NCBI GenBank assembly: GCA_036784855.1 | Contig: JAZDSV010000001.1 | Coordinates: forward strand, 598,501 to 662,500 | Length of the DNA stretch: 64,000 nucleotides | DNA from: Aphelidium insulamus | Taxonomy: Eukaryota > Aphelidiomycota > Aphelidea > Aphelidiaceae | Direction: 5' to 3' | In this document: piece after piece, positions 1 through 12,267 of the stretch | Layout: every line of letters starts with the position of its first letter | How positions within the stretch are numbered: position 1 is the first letter of the stretch | The notes under the pieces: model-generated | Told to the model about the DNA's origin: nothing | Databases searched by the model: none | The model's input: the letters and a program-made list of their open reading frames with translations, nothing else | Position numbers and translations under genes: made by a program

Positions 1-2758
1 CTGTTTTTCTGCAGCTCTAAGATCTGCCTTCATTTTCCCCACTTCATCTGCCGAGAGTGTCGCGGCGTCGTCCGCAAAACGACCGTTCATTGCACCGCGA
101 GATATGCGATTGCCACCGCCAGACATGGTGCCAGAACGATCGATAACGTTTCCGTCCAACGTTACCACCTTCCATCGAGTCTTTCCAAACGCCCATCGAT
201 TCGCTTGTTCCATGTTTTCGGCTACAAGAGTATCGTTTAAAACATTGTAGAACGCCTTTCGAAATTCTTCATTTCGTGGCTTCACCAAATCAATGAGGCG
301 AGGTGCATTTTCGGGAGTTTTAACACCTCCTTTATATGCCGCTGCTCGCTCTAAAATGATAAATGTTGCTCGACCTGCATTCCTAGACTTCAAAATTGCA
401 ATGCATTTCTCTGCCGATTTAACGTCATCGACAACAATTTGCTTCAGCCGTTCTGAAAATGCAGACGATATGGCAACGTCATACTTAGCATCAATAATTC
501 CAAGATCGCAAAGACGGCCCTATCGATTACAAATAGTATTAGTATTATACACTTCACTTACATGAACACCAGGAATTCGACCCGCACGTTTCTCTTCCAT
601 TAGCAGCGTGATAAGCTGATCTCCAGACTTTGCTGCTTCGTTGGCACTTTTAGCTGCTTGCAAAGACTGACTTAATTCACGGCGAGTCTGGCGTGCCTCA
701 TTCAATGTATCCTCGAGTTCCTAGAGGTCAGATGGCATAAATCAGCGAGTAGTAAGATACCGATCGTCGAGAAGATTTCTTTTCCAGCTCTTTCTGCAAC
801 GTTGTTTGTTGCTTTCTCAAAACAGACGCTTCAGTCTTTCGCGCTTCCAGTAGCTTGATATTCTCGGCCAGATTCTTTTCCGCCGTTTCGAATGCAAGAC
901 TGTCTGCGCAAGAAGCCTCCTCGTACGTTTTGAGCTGATTTTTAATGATACTAACTTCGGATGCTAGAGATGACAACTTTTCGTTCCACGGCATTAGCTC
1001 TCGTTTTTTCAGTTCCAAGCGTTGCTGATGTTTGTCGACTTTGCCTGGCAGGGTTATCATCAAAATCAAAATCCACCAATTTACACACCTTTGAGAGAGT
1101 TGCGGATTGCGCCAAGCTCATCTTCAGCCTTTGCCAACTTTGCCTTTGACTCTTCCAGTTCCCTCGTTTTTTGTTCCACGTCGCCGGCGTAATTTTTGAG
1201 CCACCGCTCAGCTTCATTGAGAGAATAGGTTTCCTGATAACTCGTGATTTTGCTTTACAGGGGACAAGCGCACGTACTTTCTCTAATGCCTTTTCGCCCT
1301 TCTTCTTTCGCGTTTTTAAATGCTTCTTCTTCTCTTCAAACTGGATATACTCTCGCTCAAACTTTGAAAAATCCTTCAACGCCGCTTCAGCCGCAGCTTT
1401 TAATCTCTGATAATGATCACCATCAATGTCAACACCTCTCTGCGTTCCACGGCAACGTACGGTATACTCGGCTGTGACCGCAGCATTCTCCTTTTTCTTG
1501 TCTTTGATCTGGACCGCGAGAGCGTCAATGTGAGCCGTTCGCTCGCTCAAGGTTCGCTCTTTAGCCGCCTATTGATTAAGGTAATAGCTACCTAGTGCAG
1601 CAAAGTACCAGCGACTCTGAATCATGTTCAAGTTTCGACTGTAGCGAGTGAATTTTCCCGCTGTAGAAGTTGGACTTGAGCGAAGCTAACTCGTTCTCTG
1701 CCTCAAGAAATGTTTCGGCCTCACGCTTTTGCGGCTGCCGCAACATGACCAGTAGGTAACAAATTGGACAAATATTTGTACCTCGAGAGACTTCACATGA
1801 TGTTCGGCCAGTTTGACGCGATTGAGTTTTTCAGTGCGCTCTTCCGTAATCTTTTCCAGTTCTTTAAATGCATCTTCAATAGGCTGTTTGTAAACGTTGG
1901 TGCCTATAATGTCTTCCAGATACTCTAGTAAACCGTCCTCGTGTTCATTTGCAGCCTTTGGTTTCATCTGAGCAATTGATTCCACCTCGCCCTGATCGAT
2001 AAGTTAAACCAATAGTTCAAACGAGAACACAAAGTACCTGCAGAATCAGGAATCTGTTGTGATCTAGATCGATACCGCGCGATTTCAACAGTGCCGTGAC
2101 CTCGGTGTATGTGCTATTGCGGCCATCAATGTGGTACTGGGACTTATTTTGCTTGTTGGCTGATCGAGATACGATGAGCTCTGTTCCGGGAACAACTTGA
2201 AACTTATCATCATCGTTCTCCTGAGCCACGTTAACTTTTTGCAAGCAGACTCCCAACTTACATAGTCATCAATTTCTTGAAAATGAATCTCCACCGAGCA
2301 CTGCTGCAAGTCGGGAAACTTTTTTGATGTGTGAATAAGTCCAGACACCTTTTCCTGTCGCATTTTTTTCGCCTTGAATCCAAACACAAAGAGCAGAGCG
2401 TCAATGACATTGGACTGTGAACCAGTTAGAGATACAGAGCATTGCAACACAAAGAATCGCACCTTGCCACTGCCATTAGGCCCGACGATAGATGAGAATG
2501 ACTACATCGATGGCGGGCGGGTAAGGTAGAGCACCGTGCCTCTAATGCCAGCATGTGTACCTTGTGAAACGGTCCAATTTCCACGGAGCCAGCGTATGAC
2601 TTGAAATCGTTCAGCACCATCTTCTTGATGATGAGACGACGACAAATGCCGGTCGCGGTGCTCTCGGCCACCAAAGAAGTGGACATGCCAGTATTCGGCA
2701 AGGTATCCATGAAAGGATTCGGCGTCTGAGCGCTCAATGCCACTTCGTCGACTGTCAT
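1..2758 (-). CDS. SMC4: Condensin subunit SMC4, N-terminal half (3' part beyond window)
   Basis: SMC4 is an ATPase of the condensin complex that compacts mitotic chromosomes. Read right to left, the N-terminal part has the family pattern FKSYAG followed by Walker A GPNGSGKSNVIDALL, assembled from three exons (2561-2758, 2463-2501, and from 2414 down). SMC4-specific blocks follow: LLFVFGFKAKKMRQ, VEIHFQEIDD, ESIAQMKP and DGLLEYLEDIIGT. Long coiled coil comes next. The hinge end reads KVVTLDGNVIDRSGTMSGGG near 190-120. The second coiled coil and ATPase head lie beyond base 1. There are many 40-60 bp introns, and I did not fix every boundary between 300 and 1990. The frame stays open upstream to 2974, but without an ATG there, so I chose the ATG at 2758. 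This leaves about 230 bp to the divergent LYS2 start. Confidence 0.93.
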
Positions 2759-2986
2759 CCCTTTTCCCTTTTCGTGGACAATGTGCACAACCCTAATTGC
2801 AGAGAGATAATCTTCGATAATCGCCGTTTGATATAATGACGGCCGGCTCGCCCGTCGAATCTTTGTCGCCGCTCGGCGGAAGCGTTCTTGCCCAACGCGT
2901 GGAATGGTGGAAATCTCGGTAAGTAGTAGATCTGCTTGTTTTGTGACCCTTCTACCGTTCTCCCTTGACACCAATGTAGGCTGAGC

Positions 2987-5900
2987 ATGATGCCCGAGTG
3001 GCTGCTGCCTACTGATTATCCACGGCCGCTACCGCTTCAAATGGTCGAAGCTGACCGGACGCTTCATCTGCCCGACCCGATATGTCTTCGGCTCTTGCAG
3101 CTTTCTCTTGCACTGACGGTTTGCGTTGGCTTTGCACTCTGCGGCACTTTCTAATTACATATACGCAGCAAGACGCGCCGCAAAATCATCATGTTACTCC
3201 ATTTACATTGGTGCTGTCGGCGTTTGCTGTGCTCATTCACCGCTGGACAGGTGAGGAGGATGTGGTGGTGGTGAGCAGTAGTTCTCAGTCCGAGTCTCGC
3301 AATCCGCTGTTCCTTCGTCTGGCAGTCGCACGCGATAATTCCTTTCGTGCCCTCGTTCAAACTGTCCGTGCCGTGGAGCATGAGGCGGAGAAAAATGAAG
3401 TTCCATTCGATACTCTGCTCGAGTCTCTTGTAGCCTCTAATTTCCCGAACGTGTCATCGTTGACGAGAATTAGATTTTTCAACCTTATCGACACTGATGC
3501 GGCCACGCTGGCCAGCTCCTCTGCAGCATCCGACATCACGATTCTGATTTCTCAGGTAAAATTTCGCATATAAATTCGCTTACATATTATACCTTTATCT
3601 AATGTAGACTCCTACGGCGCGACGGCTGCTTCCTGTGGAGATTCGTCTAGTGTACAACAGCGTCTTGTTCAGCTCCGAGCGCATCGAAGAGATATTTAGT
3701 CAAATCTCTTCTGTTCTCGAATCTGTTACCCTGGTGCGTAAATACTATATGTATTGCATTTAATATAGAATTTTTACGACAGAATCCCGATGTATGTCTA
3801 AATGACATTGACTTGGTGACTGCCGATGCGGTGAATTCAAACGTGCTGCCAGACCCGTCTTCCCAGCTCGTCGACTGGAAGACAGAGTGGCCTGGAGCTA
3901 TTCATCGCATTTTCATGAAAAAGGCGCAGGAAATGGCGACGAAAGATTGCATTGTAGAATATCGTAAGTTCTTAACTCCTGATCATGCTCTGATGTATCT
4001 ATAGTCGAAAATGTCGAACATCCTCGTCGCTTCTCGTACAAGATGATCAATGACGCTTCCAGTTTGCTGGCACATGCTTTTATCAAGGGTGGCATTCAGC
4101 CGGAAGACGTCATTGTGATTTATGCGCATCGCTGTGCCGAATTGGTTGTGGCTATAATGGCGGTCTTGAAAGCTGGTGCCACCTTTAGCGTGATCGGCAT
4201 GTATCGTGATACTTGTATGCATGACCTTGCTTGATTTGCTGACAATGTACGGCCAGATCCGCAATATCCGCCGAGTAGGCAAAAAATTTACCTGTCGGTA
4301 GCTCAACCACGATGCCTTGTTGTTTTGAAGCGGGCTGGAACGCTTCAAGAAGAAGTGTTGTCTTTTTCCAAGTCCGGGGAGGATTTTAAACTTTGCTGCA
4401 CCATTCCAGACATGAGTCTGGCTGACGGAGGTACCATCAAGTGCTCGGACGACTTGTTGGCTGCTGGAACGAATTGGATTGATATAGCGCGCATGGCTTG
4501 CAACTCTGAAGTGCATCATAATCTACCCGACATTGGACCGGACAATATTGGTACGCTTTCGTTCACGAGCGGTTCAACTGGTGTGCCAAAGGGTGTTCGT
4601 GGAAGACATTTTTCGTTGACTCATTTTTATCCTTGGATGTCGTGCGAGTTTTGCCTGAGTGACAAGGACCGCTTCACCATGCTAAGCGGTATAGCACACG
4701 ATCCAATTCAGCGCGACAGTAGGTTTAAACTTCCAATCCAATGCACCACTGACTATATGTCTACTACTAGTCTTCACGCCTTTGTTCTTGGGCGCACAAG
4801 TGTACATTCCGACTGCTGAAGACATTGGCGTTCCGGGACGGCTTGCAGCGTGGATGGCCGAAACCAAGTGCACAGTGACACACTTGACACCCGCTATGGG
4901 CCAATTACTCTCGGCAAATGCGTCATCGCTAATTCCTGCTCTGCGGCATGCGTTTTTTGTCGGCGACATCTTGACAAAACGAGATGTCATCCGCTTGCAA
5001 CAGCTGGCCTTGAATTGCACTATCGTAAATATGTATGGTTAGTAATTAGTGAGGTTATTTTAACTGAACTTAACATTAAGGTACCACTGAAACCCAGCGC
5101 GCTGTATCGTATTACAAAGTCACACCGGACGCACGACTAAATAGCGAGAAAGATGTTTTCCCAGCGGGCCGAGGAATGCGAGGAGTGCAGCTACTCGTGA
5201 TAAATTCGAAGGGAAAAATGTGCGGCGTTGGCGAGCTTGGAGAAATTTATGTGCGCAGTTTTGGTCTGGCAGAAGGCTACTTGCGCAATGATGCCGAGAC
5301 GGCCAAGAAATTTGTCGCCAACTTTCTAAGCAATGGCTCGAACGCTGCGGTAGATGCCGCTCACAATCAAGTCGTTCCTGGAAACCTTGGTCCGCGTGAC
5401 AGGCTTTATCGTACAGGCGATTTAGGCAGATACCGTCCCGATGGAGTGGTTGAATGTTCTGGCCGAGCAGACGATCAGATCAAGATCCGAGGCTTCCGTA
5501 AGTTAATGAGTAATTTGAAGGGCACTAACTCATTTGAAAGGTATCGAGCTGGGTGAGGTGGACACGCACTTGAGCCAGCATCCGGGTGTTCGCGAGAATG
5601 TTACTCTGGTGCGACGTGATGCGTATGAGGAAAAAACTCTGATTGCATACTTTGTGCCACACTCCAAAAATGTGTGGTCAACGCTGTCAAATGATGGCGC
5701 GCCTGTAAGGGAAATTCACGACTTGATCACAAACATACGCGCCTACTTGCGGCTGAAGCTCCCAAGCTACTCTGTTCCCAGTGGTAGGAACTGTTTGCAT
5801 TCTGTAGAACATTGATCCTGATTGCAGTGTTTGTGCCGCTGGTCAAGATGCCGCTCACGCCCAATGGAAAGGTGGACAAGAATTCACTTCCCTACCCAGA

Positions 5901-7981
5901 CACTGCGATTGGAGCAGGCTCGGTCCCGGACAGCGCCACAGCCGGGCCTGTCAATCTATCGCCACTGGAATTTCAACTGCGCGATATTTGGTCACAAACT
6001 CTGTTTCCAACAACGGCTGGCTCGGAAAAGCAGCGCTTAATCGGTGTTGACGAGAACTTTTTTGACGCTGGAGGCCACTCAATTATCGCCACCAGGCTCA
6101 TATTTCAGGTTGCGTTAAATTTTTTCATCCTTGAAATTTTACCTTTAACACGCTTTCCAGATTCGTAAACGACTCAAGGTCCCCGCGGATGCGATTCCCC
6201 TCAATTTGCTTTTTAGCTGCCCCACCGTGCGATCCATGGCTGCGGAAATTGAAAAATTTGTGAATTTCGGCGTGGTCGAGAAGCGTGATAGACAAGATGA
6301 CTCGGTACCTGTCTCAACAGCAAATGACTCGGACAAAACACTTGTCGATTTGACATCTGAAGTGCAGCTTGATGACAGCATCAGACCTCGCCCCGGGCAG
6401 AAGCTAGTGTTTGAACTGCCGGAAATTCAAGGTACTCTGCCCGGTTCTTTCGAGCCAAAGTCAATATTTCTTACGGGAGCCACTGGTTTTCTTGGCGCTT
6501 TCATTTTGAATGACTTGTTGGTGACGTTTCCGCGTGCAGTTGTGCACTGCTTGGTCCGAGCAAAGACGCAGGACGCGGGATGGACCAGGCTGGAGAAGAA
6601 TATGATTGCGCATCACTTGTGGCGTGAAGGTTCCGCACGTAGTGATGTGCTCAAGGACTTGAAGTCACGGACGCGAATTGTACTCGGCGATCTGGCGTTG
6701 CCGTACTTTGGCGTCGGTGCCGACAACGACAGCAATTCCGATCTGCCTGCAGACTTTGTGCAGCTGGCAGATTCGATCGACTGTGTTGTGCACAATGGGG
6801 CACTTGTGCACTGGGTGTATCCTTACGCCAAGCTCAAACCGGCGAATGTTGGTGGTACCGTCGAAGCGTTGCGGCTATGCGTGACAGGAAAGTACGTTAA
6901 GCCGCTTCATTTTGTCTCGTCGACGTCAGTGCTGGACACGCCGCACTACACGGAGCAGCGGTTCACCAGTGTACTCGAGAGCGACGACTTGGAAGGCAGT
7001 AGGCATGGACTGAAGAGTGGATACGGACAAAGCAAGTGGGTTGCCGAGAAAATCCTGGAGCTTGCAGCCACAAGAGGTCCAGCCAATGGGGCCGAAGGTC
7101 CTGTGGGAGTACCCGTGACCGTCATACGTCCCGGCTACATTCTGGGCGACTCGCGAACTGGCGTCACCAACACGGACGACTTTATTTGGCGCCTTGTGAA
7201 GGGCTGTCTGGAGCTGGGCCAAGTTCCCGTCATGATCAATGTAGTGAATGCAGTGCCGGTGGACTACTGCGCCAAGATCGTGAGCTGCGTGGTGCAAAAG
7301 GGCGCGGCAGCTATCAAGCGTGGAGTGTTTCATGTGTGGAATCCACAGCGAATCCGCTTCTGCGACATCTGGGACTCGATGGTGGAGTATGGCGGGAGTG
7401 CCGCGAAAAATGGTATTCGTGGTGGCTGCACGGACGAAGGACATACTGAGGAACCGTGGAATTTGCAATACTGTCCATATCTGGAATGGCGGGACGCACT
7501 CAGCGAACGCACACTTGCCACTGATGACCACGCGCTGTACCCGCTGTTGCACTTTGTTCTGGACGACTTGCCCACCTCCACAAAGTCTCCGGCGCTGGAC
7601 TGGAAGAATTCGCGCTGGGCCCTTGAAGGCAGCGGTGTACGGTGCAGAGCTCTAGTGCGAAATCCCGCACGTAGATCTAGTCCGCGAAAGAGGTCGGGCG
7701 CTGCGGGATCACTGCACGGGCGCACTTCAAGCGGGCGTGGGACGCTCGTGACCCAAGTGTCCAACCTCAGCATGGCGGGAAGTGACGGCGCTGGCTCTGA
7801 AGACGATGTGACGCCGATGGAGGACAATGATGAGGAGGGCGATGGACAGGGGCCGCTGATGGAACGTTACTTTGACTACTTGTGCACGGTGGGATTCCTG
7901 CAGTGGCCGGCACACCGACGCCCTGCAAATGCATCGGAGACTGCTTCAGCCGACGCTATAATCACCCGTTCAAAGGGTTGA
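2987..7981 (+). CDS. LYS2: L-2-aminoadipate reductase (alpha-aminoadipate pathway of lysine synthesis)
   Basis: This enzyme activates alpha-aminoadipate as the adenylate, loads it on a phosphopantetheine arm and reduces it with NADPH to the semialdehyde, a step of fungal lysine synthesis. Eleven exons (2987-3118, 3169-3555, 3608-3733, 3783-3963, 4005-4196, 4257-4718, 4771-5037, 5081-5497, 5541-5783, 5828-6108, 6161-7981) sum to 1,502 aa. Domain order: condensation-like N-terminus; adenylation domain ([35 protein letters not shown]); carrier site DAGGHSII with the attachment Ser near 6080; reductase Rossmann fold ([13 protein letters not shown], about 6470) with a YGQSKWVAE catalytic block. 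The intron after 4196 is GC-AG (donor GCATGT). An acidic, low-complexity insert of about 70 residues (7650-7840) precedes the conserved C-terminal [11 protein letters not shown]. Length is about 100 aa above typical yeast Lys2. It needs a PPTase partner, which is not in the window. Confidence 0.96.
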
Positions 7982-8042
7982 GCTCCACCATGAGAGCTGG
8001 ACAGAGTACATATAACCGCTCTAATTGTGTGTTCTGTAACTG

Positions 8043-9082
8043 TCAGCGAGCCAGTTGAGCCATCTCCGCCACGGACAATGTGTCAACGGCGTTTTCCACG
8101 TCGGCATCCTGAGCTGCTATCCAGTCTAGTATTGCCTCGGACACTGTGTCAACGCTAAGTGGCTGCGCGGGTGGCGGTGGCAGTACTTGGCGGAGCGCTT
8201 GTGGCGCCAGATTGTGTTTGACGCAGCGCATTGTTTGCAGCACGGCAGCCACTTGTAGAGTGGCCGGCACACTATCAGAGTACATGACCCCTACACGCAA
8301 ATTACATATAAGAGTACACGCGTACACACATGTTTCTACATATGTATATATATATAGGTATCCAAGGTACCTACCGGGGCGCACAATAAGCCGCGACGGA
8401 GGCACGCGAGGCTGCTTATCAGCGGTGCCGACAATGCGGTCAAATACTCGAGGTTCACTGGCAGTGCGCACAAAGCGCTCAGCGGCATACTTGGAAGTCC
8501 AGTACCGTCGGTCGAGCACATACTTGCCGGGGAAAGGCACCAAGTCCTCTGCCGCAGATACAACCGTGAATGAGCGTACATTTGGCATTTGGAGCGACGC
8601 AAGGGCCAGCGATGCGTAGACTGCCCACACCGACATGGTAAGCTACGCGAGACCATAAAGAGTGCACGTAGAAACGTACCGGTGTCTCGATTAACGCGCT
8701 CGTACGTGGAACCAGTATCGTGGCCGGCGATGCTTGAGCTGCCCTTGCCCAGGAGTCGCTTGTATACGCTGGACTCTAGCAGTGTGCCCGCTGTGTGCAC
8801 AACGTCCGTCACCCGGGACAACACAGGTAATATATCTGGGCGCTCGCACGCACGATACTCGTATAGAGACGCAGTAGATGGCGTGGCATTATCCGTGGAT
8901 GGCGTACGAGATTCCAAGCAGTCCAGAATGTCCATCTGGAGGGATTCCACGCCACCGCCAGAGTCACCTGCAGGTGCACGTCTACTGAGTGCTATGGCAC
9001 CCCATCCACGCTTCACGGCATGGCGCAGTAACCGCGACCCCAGCATTCCCGTGCCGCCCACAACCAGCACCGTGCGCGTCAT
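8043..9082 (-). CDS. NAD(P)-binding atypical short-chain dehydrogenase, COQ11-like
   Basis: The protein has 298 aa in three exons (8680-9082, 8375-8620, 8043-8290), and the frame closes exactly. The N-terminus is a Rossmann fold with VLVVGGTGMLGSRLL, the GGxGxxG dinucleotide-binding motif at residues 7-16. VVHTAG and YERVNRD follow at the positions typical of atypical SDRs of the COQ11/NDUFA9 type. The middle has a YWTSKYAAE segment resembling the YxxxK catalytic pair. COQ11 family members act in mitochondrial coenzyme Q biosynthesis, but the assignment rests only on motif spacing. An in-frame ATG at 9145 would add 21 residues. I prefer 9082 because the beta-strand then starts at residue 3, as in relatives. 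It is convergent with LYS2, with 61 bp between stop codons. Confidence 0.62.
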
Positions 9083-9302
9083 CGCGTATTCAATGGTGTT
9101 ACAAGGAGTCAATACCGTCTGTTTACACTTCAACCAGCCGTCCATACCGTGAAAAAGCTTTCAACCACGTCAACCAATCAGTAATAGTACTGTACTACTG
9201 ACTGACTGTACTTGACTGTAACTACATATTTATGTATGCACGCATGCATAAAGCCACGATAAAACAGAAATATATTTGGCTGAATGTGTGCGTGTATAAA
9301 CA

Positions 9303-10019
9303 TTAATCTTGCAGGGTGAGAAACTTGCTGCGGTACAGCGACTTGAGCACCACCTCTTTCACACCGTTGGGCGGTTCCGGCACCTCGACGCACGTATCAA
9401 ATGGCTGCGGCGGCAAGAACTGCTCGTCGGGCACCTCGCGCTCAAAGTCATGCAGATTGAGCGTGGCGTCCATCTCGCTGTCTGTCAGACGGATGTAGTT
9501 GCGCGTCGCGTGGTCCACAAAGATCTCGTTGTTGGACTCGTCCTTGAACAGGCTGTAAACGCCCACATATCTGTCCAGCACCAGCCCGTCCAATTCTACA
9601 GTCTCCTTATACTACATCATGAGTTAGCATCAATGAGAAGGTTCAAGTTAGTGTCTCATACCTCGACATCGCGGAATATATCAACATTGGTCTCCACGGA
9701 CCAGCGCAGGCACAGTGGCACACCCGCTGTGAAAAAGTATGTGGCGTCCTAAAAGATAAGTTACTATAACACATACAAGTAGTGTACATACCTTCTCCAC
9801 GAAGATGCTATGCGCTTCTTCAATGTCGATACGAACATGTCCCTCCTCAATGTCAAATGCAAGTTCTCCCACCGATGCGTCTCCATTAACCGAGTAGCTG
9901 GCCTTGAACTGCGGCTCGTGCGGGAATTCGATTGGCTGTTCCAAAGGCGCTGCTTGGCCTGTCACGGCGAGTGCCACGCATGCCGCCAACGAGCACCAGT
10001 TATTGTTCATCATCATCAT
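9303..10019 (-). CDS. Small secreted protein, single-domain member of the local family
   Basis: The predicted protein has 207 aa in three exons (9792-10019, 9662-9748, 9303-9611), with both introns in phase 0. Four methionine codons in a row open it, followed by a signal peptide (CSLAACVALAVTGQAA, probable cleavage before PLEQP). The mature domain shares the plan of the paralogues at 26.3-28.3 and 50.8-52.6 kb: an N-terminal exon ending in VEK, a middle exon of exactly 87 bp (DATYFFTAGVPLCL), and a last exon with NEIFVDH and the PPQPFDTC block. Two cysteines, in the middle and last exons, are conserved across copies and may pair. I do not recognise the family. It is the most diverged copy. 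Both introns here have GT donors, unlike the GC donors in the triple-domain gene. Confidence 0.8.
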
Positions 10020-10773
10020 CGTATTAATCAGTATTGCAAGTGGAATTGTAGGAGACTGTTTGCGGGTGTGGGTGGGGTTGTAGGCGGTTGTAGGCGGCTG
10101 TATTGTAGGTGCAGTATAGGAGGAAATCTCCGCCCTGAGAACTGAGGCTTAAGTATCTTGGCACCGTGGGTCATCGGGAGATCGATGAGTCAGCGAGATT
10201 TCGTCGATGAATCACTTTGCAGTGACGTTGGTGGCGTGCCTAAATGCATCTTATATGTAAATTGTATATATCGGTACAGCTTGGATGACGATAAGGGCGG
10301 AGTCAGCGGAGCGCCATTTCGTCATATGCGTGTTGACAACGCACGTGCCTTGCTATCTCGTCACGATAATGCAGATCTTTCCACTCACGCATTCCACTTC
10401 TGCTTCACATCCCCGCACTACATGTGATTTTCATTGCATTATGATCTGGCGGTCATACTAGTATTAGTTTGTATACACATATTTACATAGTGATGGAGAG
10501 AAAATCAGATAGGAGCGAAAGAATTTTGATCTTCACTTTTAAATTCAGAGTGAACTATGTAAATCAGTCATCACTTTTTCTCTCCACCACAGCTTTCGGT
10601 GGTACGGTTGAAGAGGTCACGCAGTGCTGCATGGCTGCATAGCTGCGCGACCGGCACACAACTTGAGCGCGCATATGTATTTAGAAGTAAGTGAAGAACG
10701 CTGATAGTGATCGCGTTTTTATTTCTTTGGGTTAAGGTTGCAGTAACCTTAATCATTGTCCCACCAATACATC
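10020..10773. other. Intergenic region between divergent genes
   Basis: No convincing coding sequence. It should hold the promoters of the secreted-protein gene (left) and the Scm3-like gene (right). An imperfect inverted repeat is visible: the arm tggagagaaaa near 10494 recurs in reverse complement near 10577, around 70 bp of AT-rich sequence. Confidence 0.5.
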
Positions 10774-12243
10774 ATGTCACACGGCTGGCGACGACGGCAA
10801 GAACGCCTGGCAGACGACGCCGGCATATCGTCGCCGCTTCAAACGCTATTCAGGCGGACAACCAGTAAAGTCGGCAACGAGACATCACTGAAACGTGCAG
10901 CCGACTGCGGTTTCGAGAGTGGCGGCGATAGTGATGAGTACGACAGTGATACACCGGCAGTTGTTCCACGGCACGAACCGCCGGACCACACCGCAACTCG
11001 ATGCGGCATGACCCCGTTACGAGTGTACGCTGCGCATTCACGAGCTGCTCAGCAATCGCTTCTCTTTGCCAACCAGCTCTATCGGCCATGTCACTCATCG
11101 CCGATAAAGAAGCTGCGACGGTGCCTGGCCCCGCTGTCTTCGAATACTACTATCGCAACAGATAGCCTGCAGTCCAAGGATAATACTGGTTATGATAGCG
11201 GGCCCGAGCCTGAGTCCGACGGCGACGATACGGAAAATCAGGCACCGATTTGTTGTGACAGTCCGCCAACTAGTGCATTGTGCTGCAACCCAACCGACTT
11301 GGATGGTAGTAACGCCGAGACGCCCGCAGAAGCAGCATCTGACATATATGCATCGACCGAGTGGTTGTCGGGCTCCGAGAGCGGCGATGAAGTGACTGCG
11401 CCGATGCTGAAGAATTGCCCGCTCAGCCTGCAGCGCCGCAAGCCGGATGCAAAGGCCAAAAAGCCCCGCCGGCACAAGAAGCGATACAAGATTGACCAGG
11501 GACTGTCTGTGCTGCATTACGGGGCCGAACTAACCGACACGGGTCTGCTGCGTAAACGCTTTGAATCGCAACAGCGACTCGCGCAGAACTTTGAATCCAT
11601 CTTTGAAAAGTACAGTCACGCGTTTGACGAGGAGGGCGACATCATTGACTTTGAGACGGGCGAACTGCTGGTGGATAATGGATTTCTACGGCGACTGGAT
11701 GCCAGCTCGATGCCGTGGCGCAAAGACGATTTCTGCTTTGCCGATAGCGACAACTCCGATGTCGAGTCGCTGGATGCTATCACTGACAAGCAAGACGCCA
11801 TTGTAACTGATAGTACTCCGACTAAAATTGACGATATTGCGGACAGCACTTTTTTTAAGCGCGAGGCAGTGGCTGACGATTGCTGCACGAAACAAGAGGC
11901 CTTGGAGACTGCTGTGAATGCACACATTGAAGATGTGTCGGATAATGGCGAGGGCCAGAGGATAATTATTAAAGAATCAGAAGCTCCGATTATCGTCGCT
12001 CTAGAGAGCGGCGATGACTGTCGACACGATGCCAACGGATGCGACAGCGACATAGATGCCGATACAGTCCACCACGGCGACGCATTATCACCCATAATAC
12101 CGTCGCCGGACTTGCGCTCAAGCGACGCGGAAGATGCACAGTGCAGCATTGTTGCCTCGATCTCGCAGTGGAGTGAAGCGCAATCGGCGCTTGCAGGCGG
12201 AACCCCGCGCAGTTTTAACGAGTTTCTCAACAGTACTATATAG
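10774..12243 (+). CDS. Scm3/HJURP-like centromeric histone chaperone (putative)
   Basis: This is a single exon of 489 aa; the ATG at 10774 is the first in the frame. The central block at about 11555-11700 reads FESIFEKYSHAFDEEGDIID then FETGELLVDNGFLRRLD. That resembles the conserved heart of the fungal Scm3 family (IFEKYG...DEIDLxTGEIVVDNGHL), which binds CENP-A/H4 and delivers it to centromeres. A basic stretch (KAKKPRRHKKR, about 11450) lies just before it and could bind DNA or act as a nuclear signal. The rest is low-complexity, rich in Asp/Ser, and probably disordered. The match is confined to about 60 residues, so another protein with this motif is possible. Its stop is 24 bp from the convergent TTL-like gene. 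Confidence 0.6.
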   Translation: MSHGWRRRQERLADDAGISSPLQTLFRRTTSKVGNETSLKRAADCGFESGGDSDEYDSDTPAVVPRHEPPDHTATRCGMTPLRVYAAHSRAAQQSLLFANQLYRPCHSSPIKKLRRCLAPLSSNTTIATDSLQSKDNTGYDSGPEPESDGDDTENQAPICCDSPPTSALCCNPTDLDGSNAETPAEAASDIYASTEWLSGSESGDEVTAPMLKNCPLSLQRRKPDAKAKKPRRHKKRYKIDQGLSVLHYGAELTDTGLLRKRFESQQRLAQNFESIFEKYSHAFDEEGDIIDFETGELLVDNGFLRRLDASSMPWRKDDFCFADSDNSDVESLDAITDKQDAIVTDSTPTKIDDIADSTFFKREAVADDCCTKQEALETAVNAHIEDVSDNGEGQRIIIKESEAPIIVALESGDDCRHDANGCDSDIDADTVHHGDALSPIIPSPDLRSSDAEDAQCSIVASISQWSEAQSALAGGTPRSFNEFLNSTI

Positions 12244-12267
12244 AGTAACGTGCATCAATATCAATAT

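Noticed and set aside
8336-9145. Plus-strand open frames opposite the COQ11-like gene (for example 8589-9152)
   Set aside because: Shadow frames of the minus-strand gene, which has motifs and closing splice frames.
10490-10590. Inverted repeat as a possible miniature transposon
   Set aside because: Arms of about 11 bp with mismatches and no target-site duplication seen. Too weak to call a mobile element.
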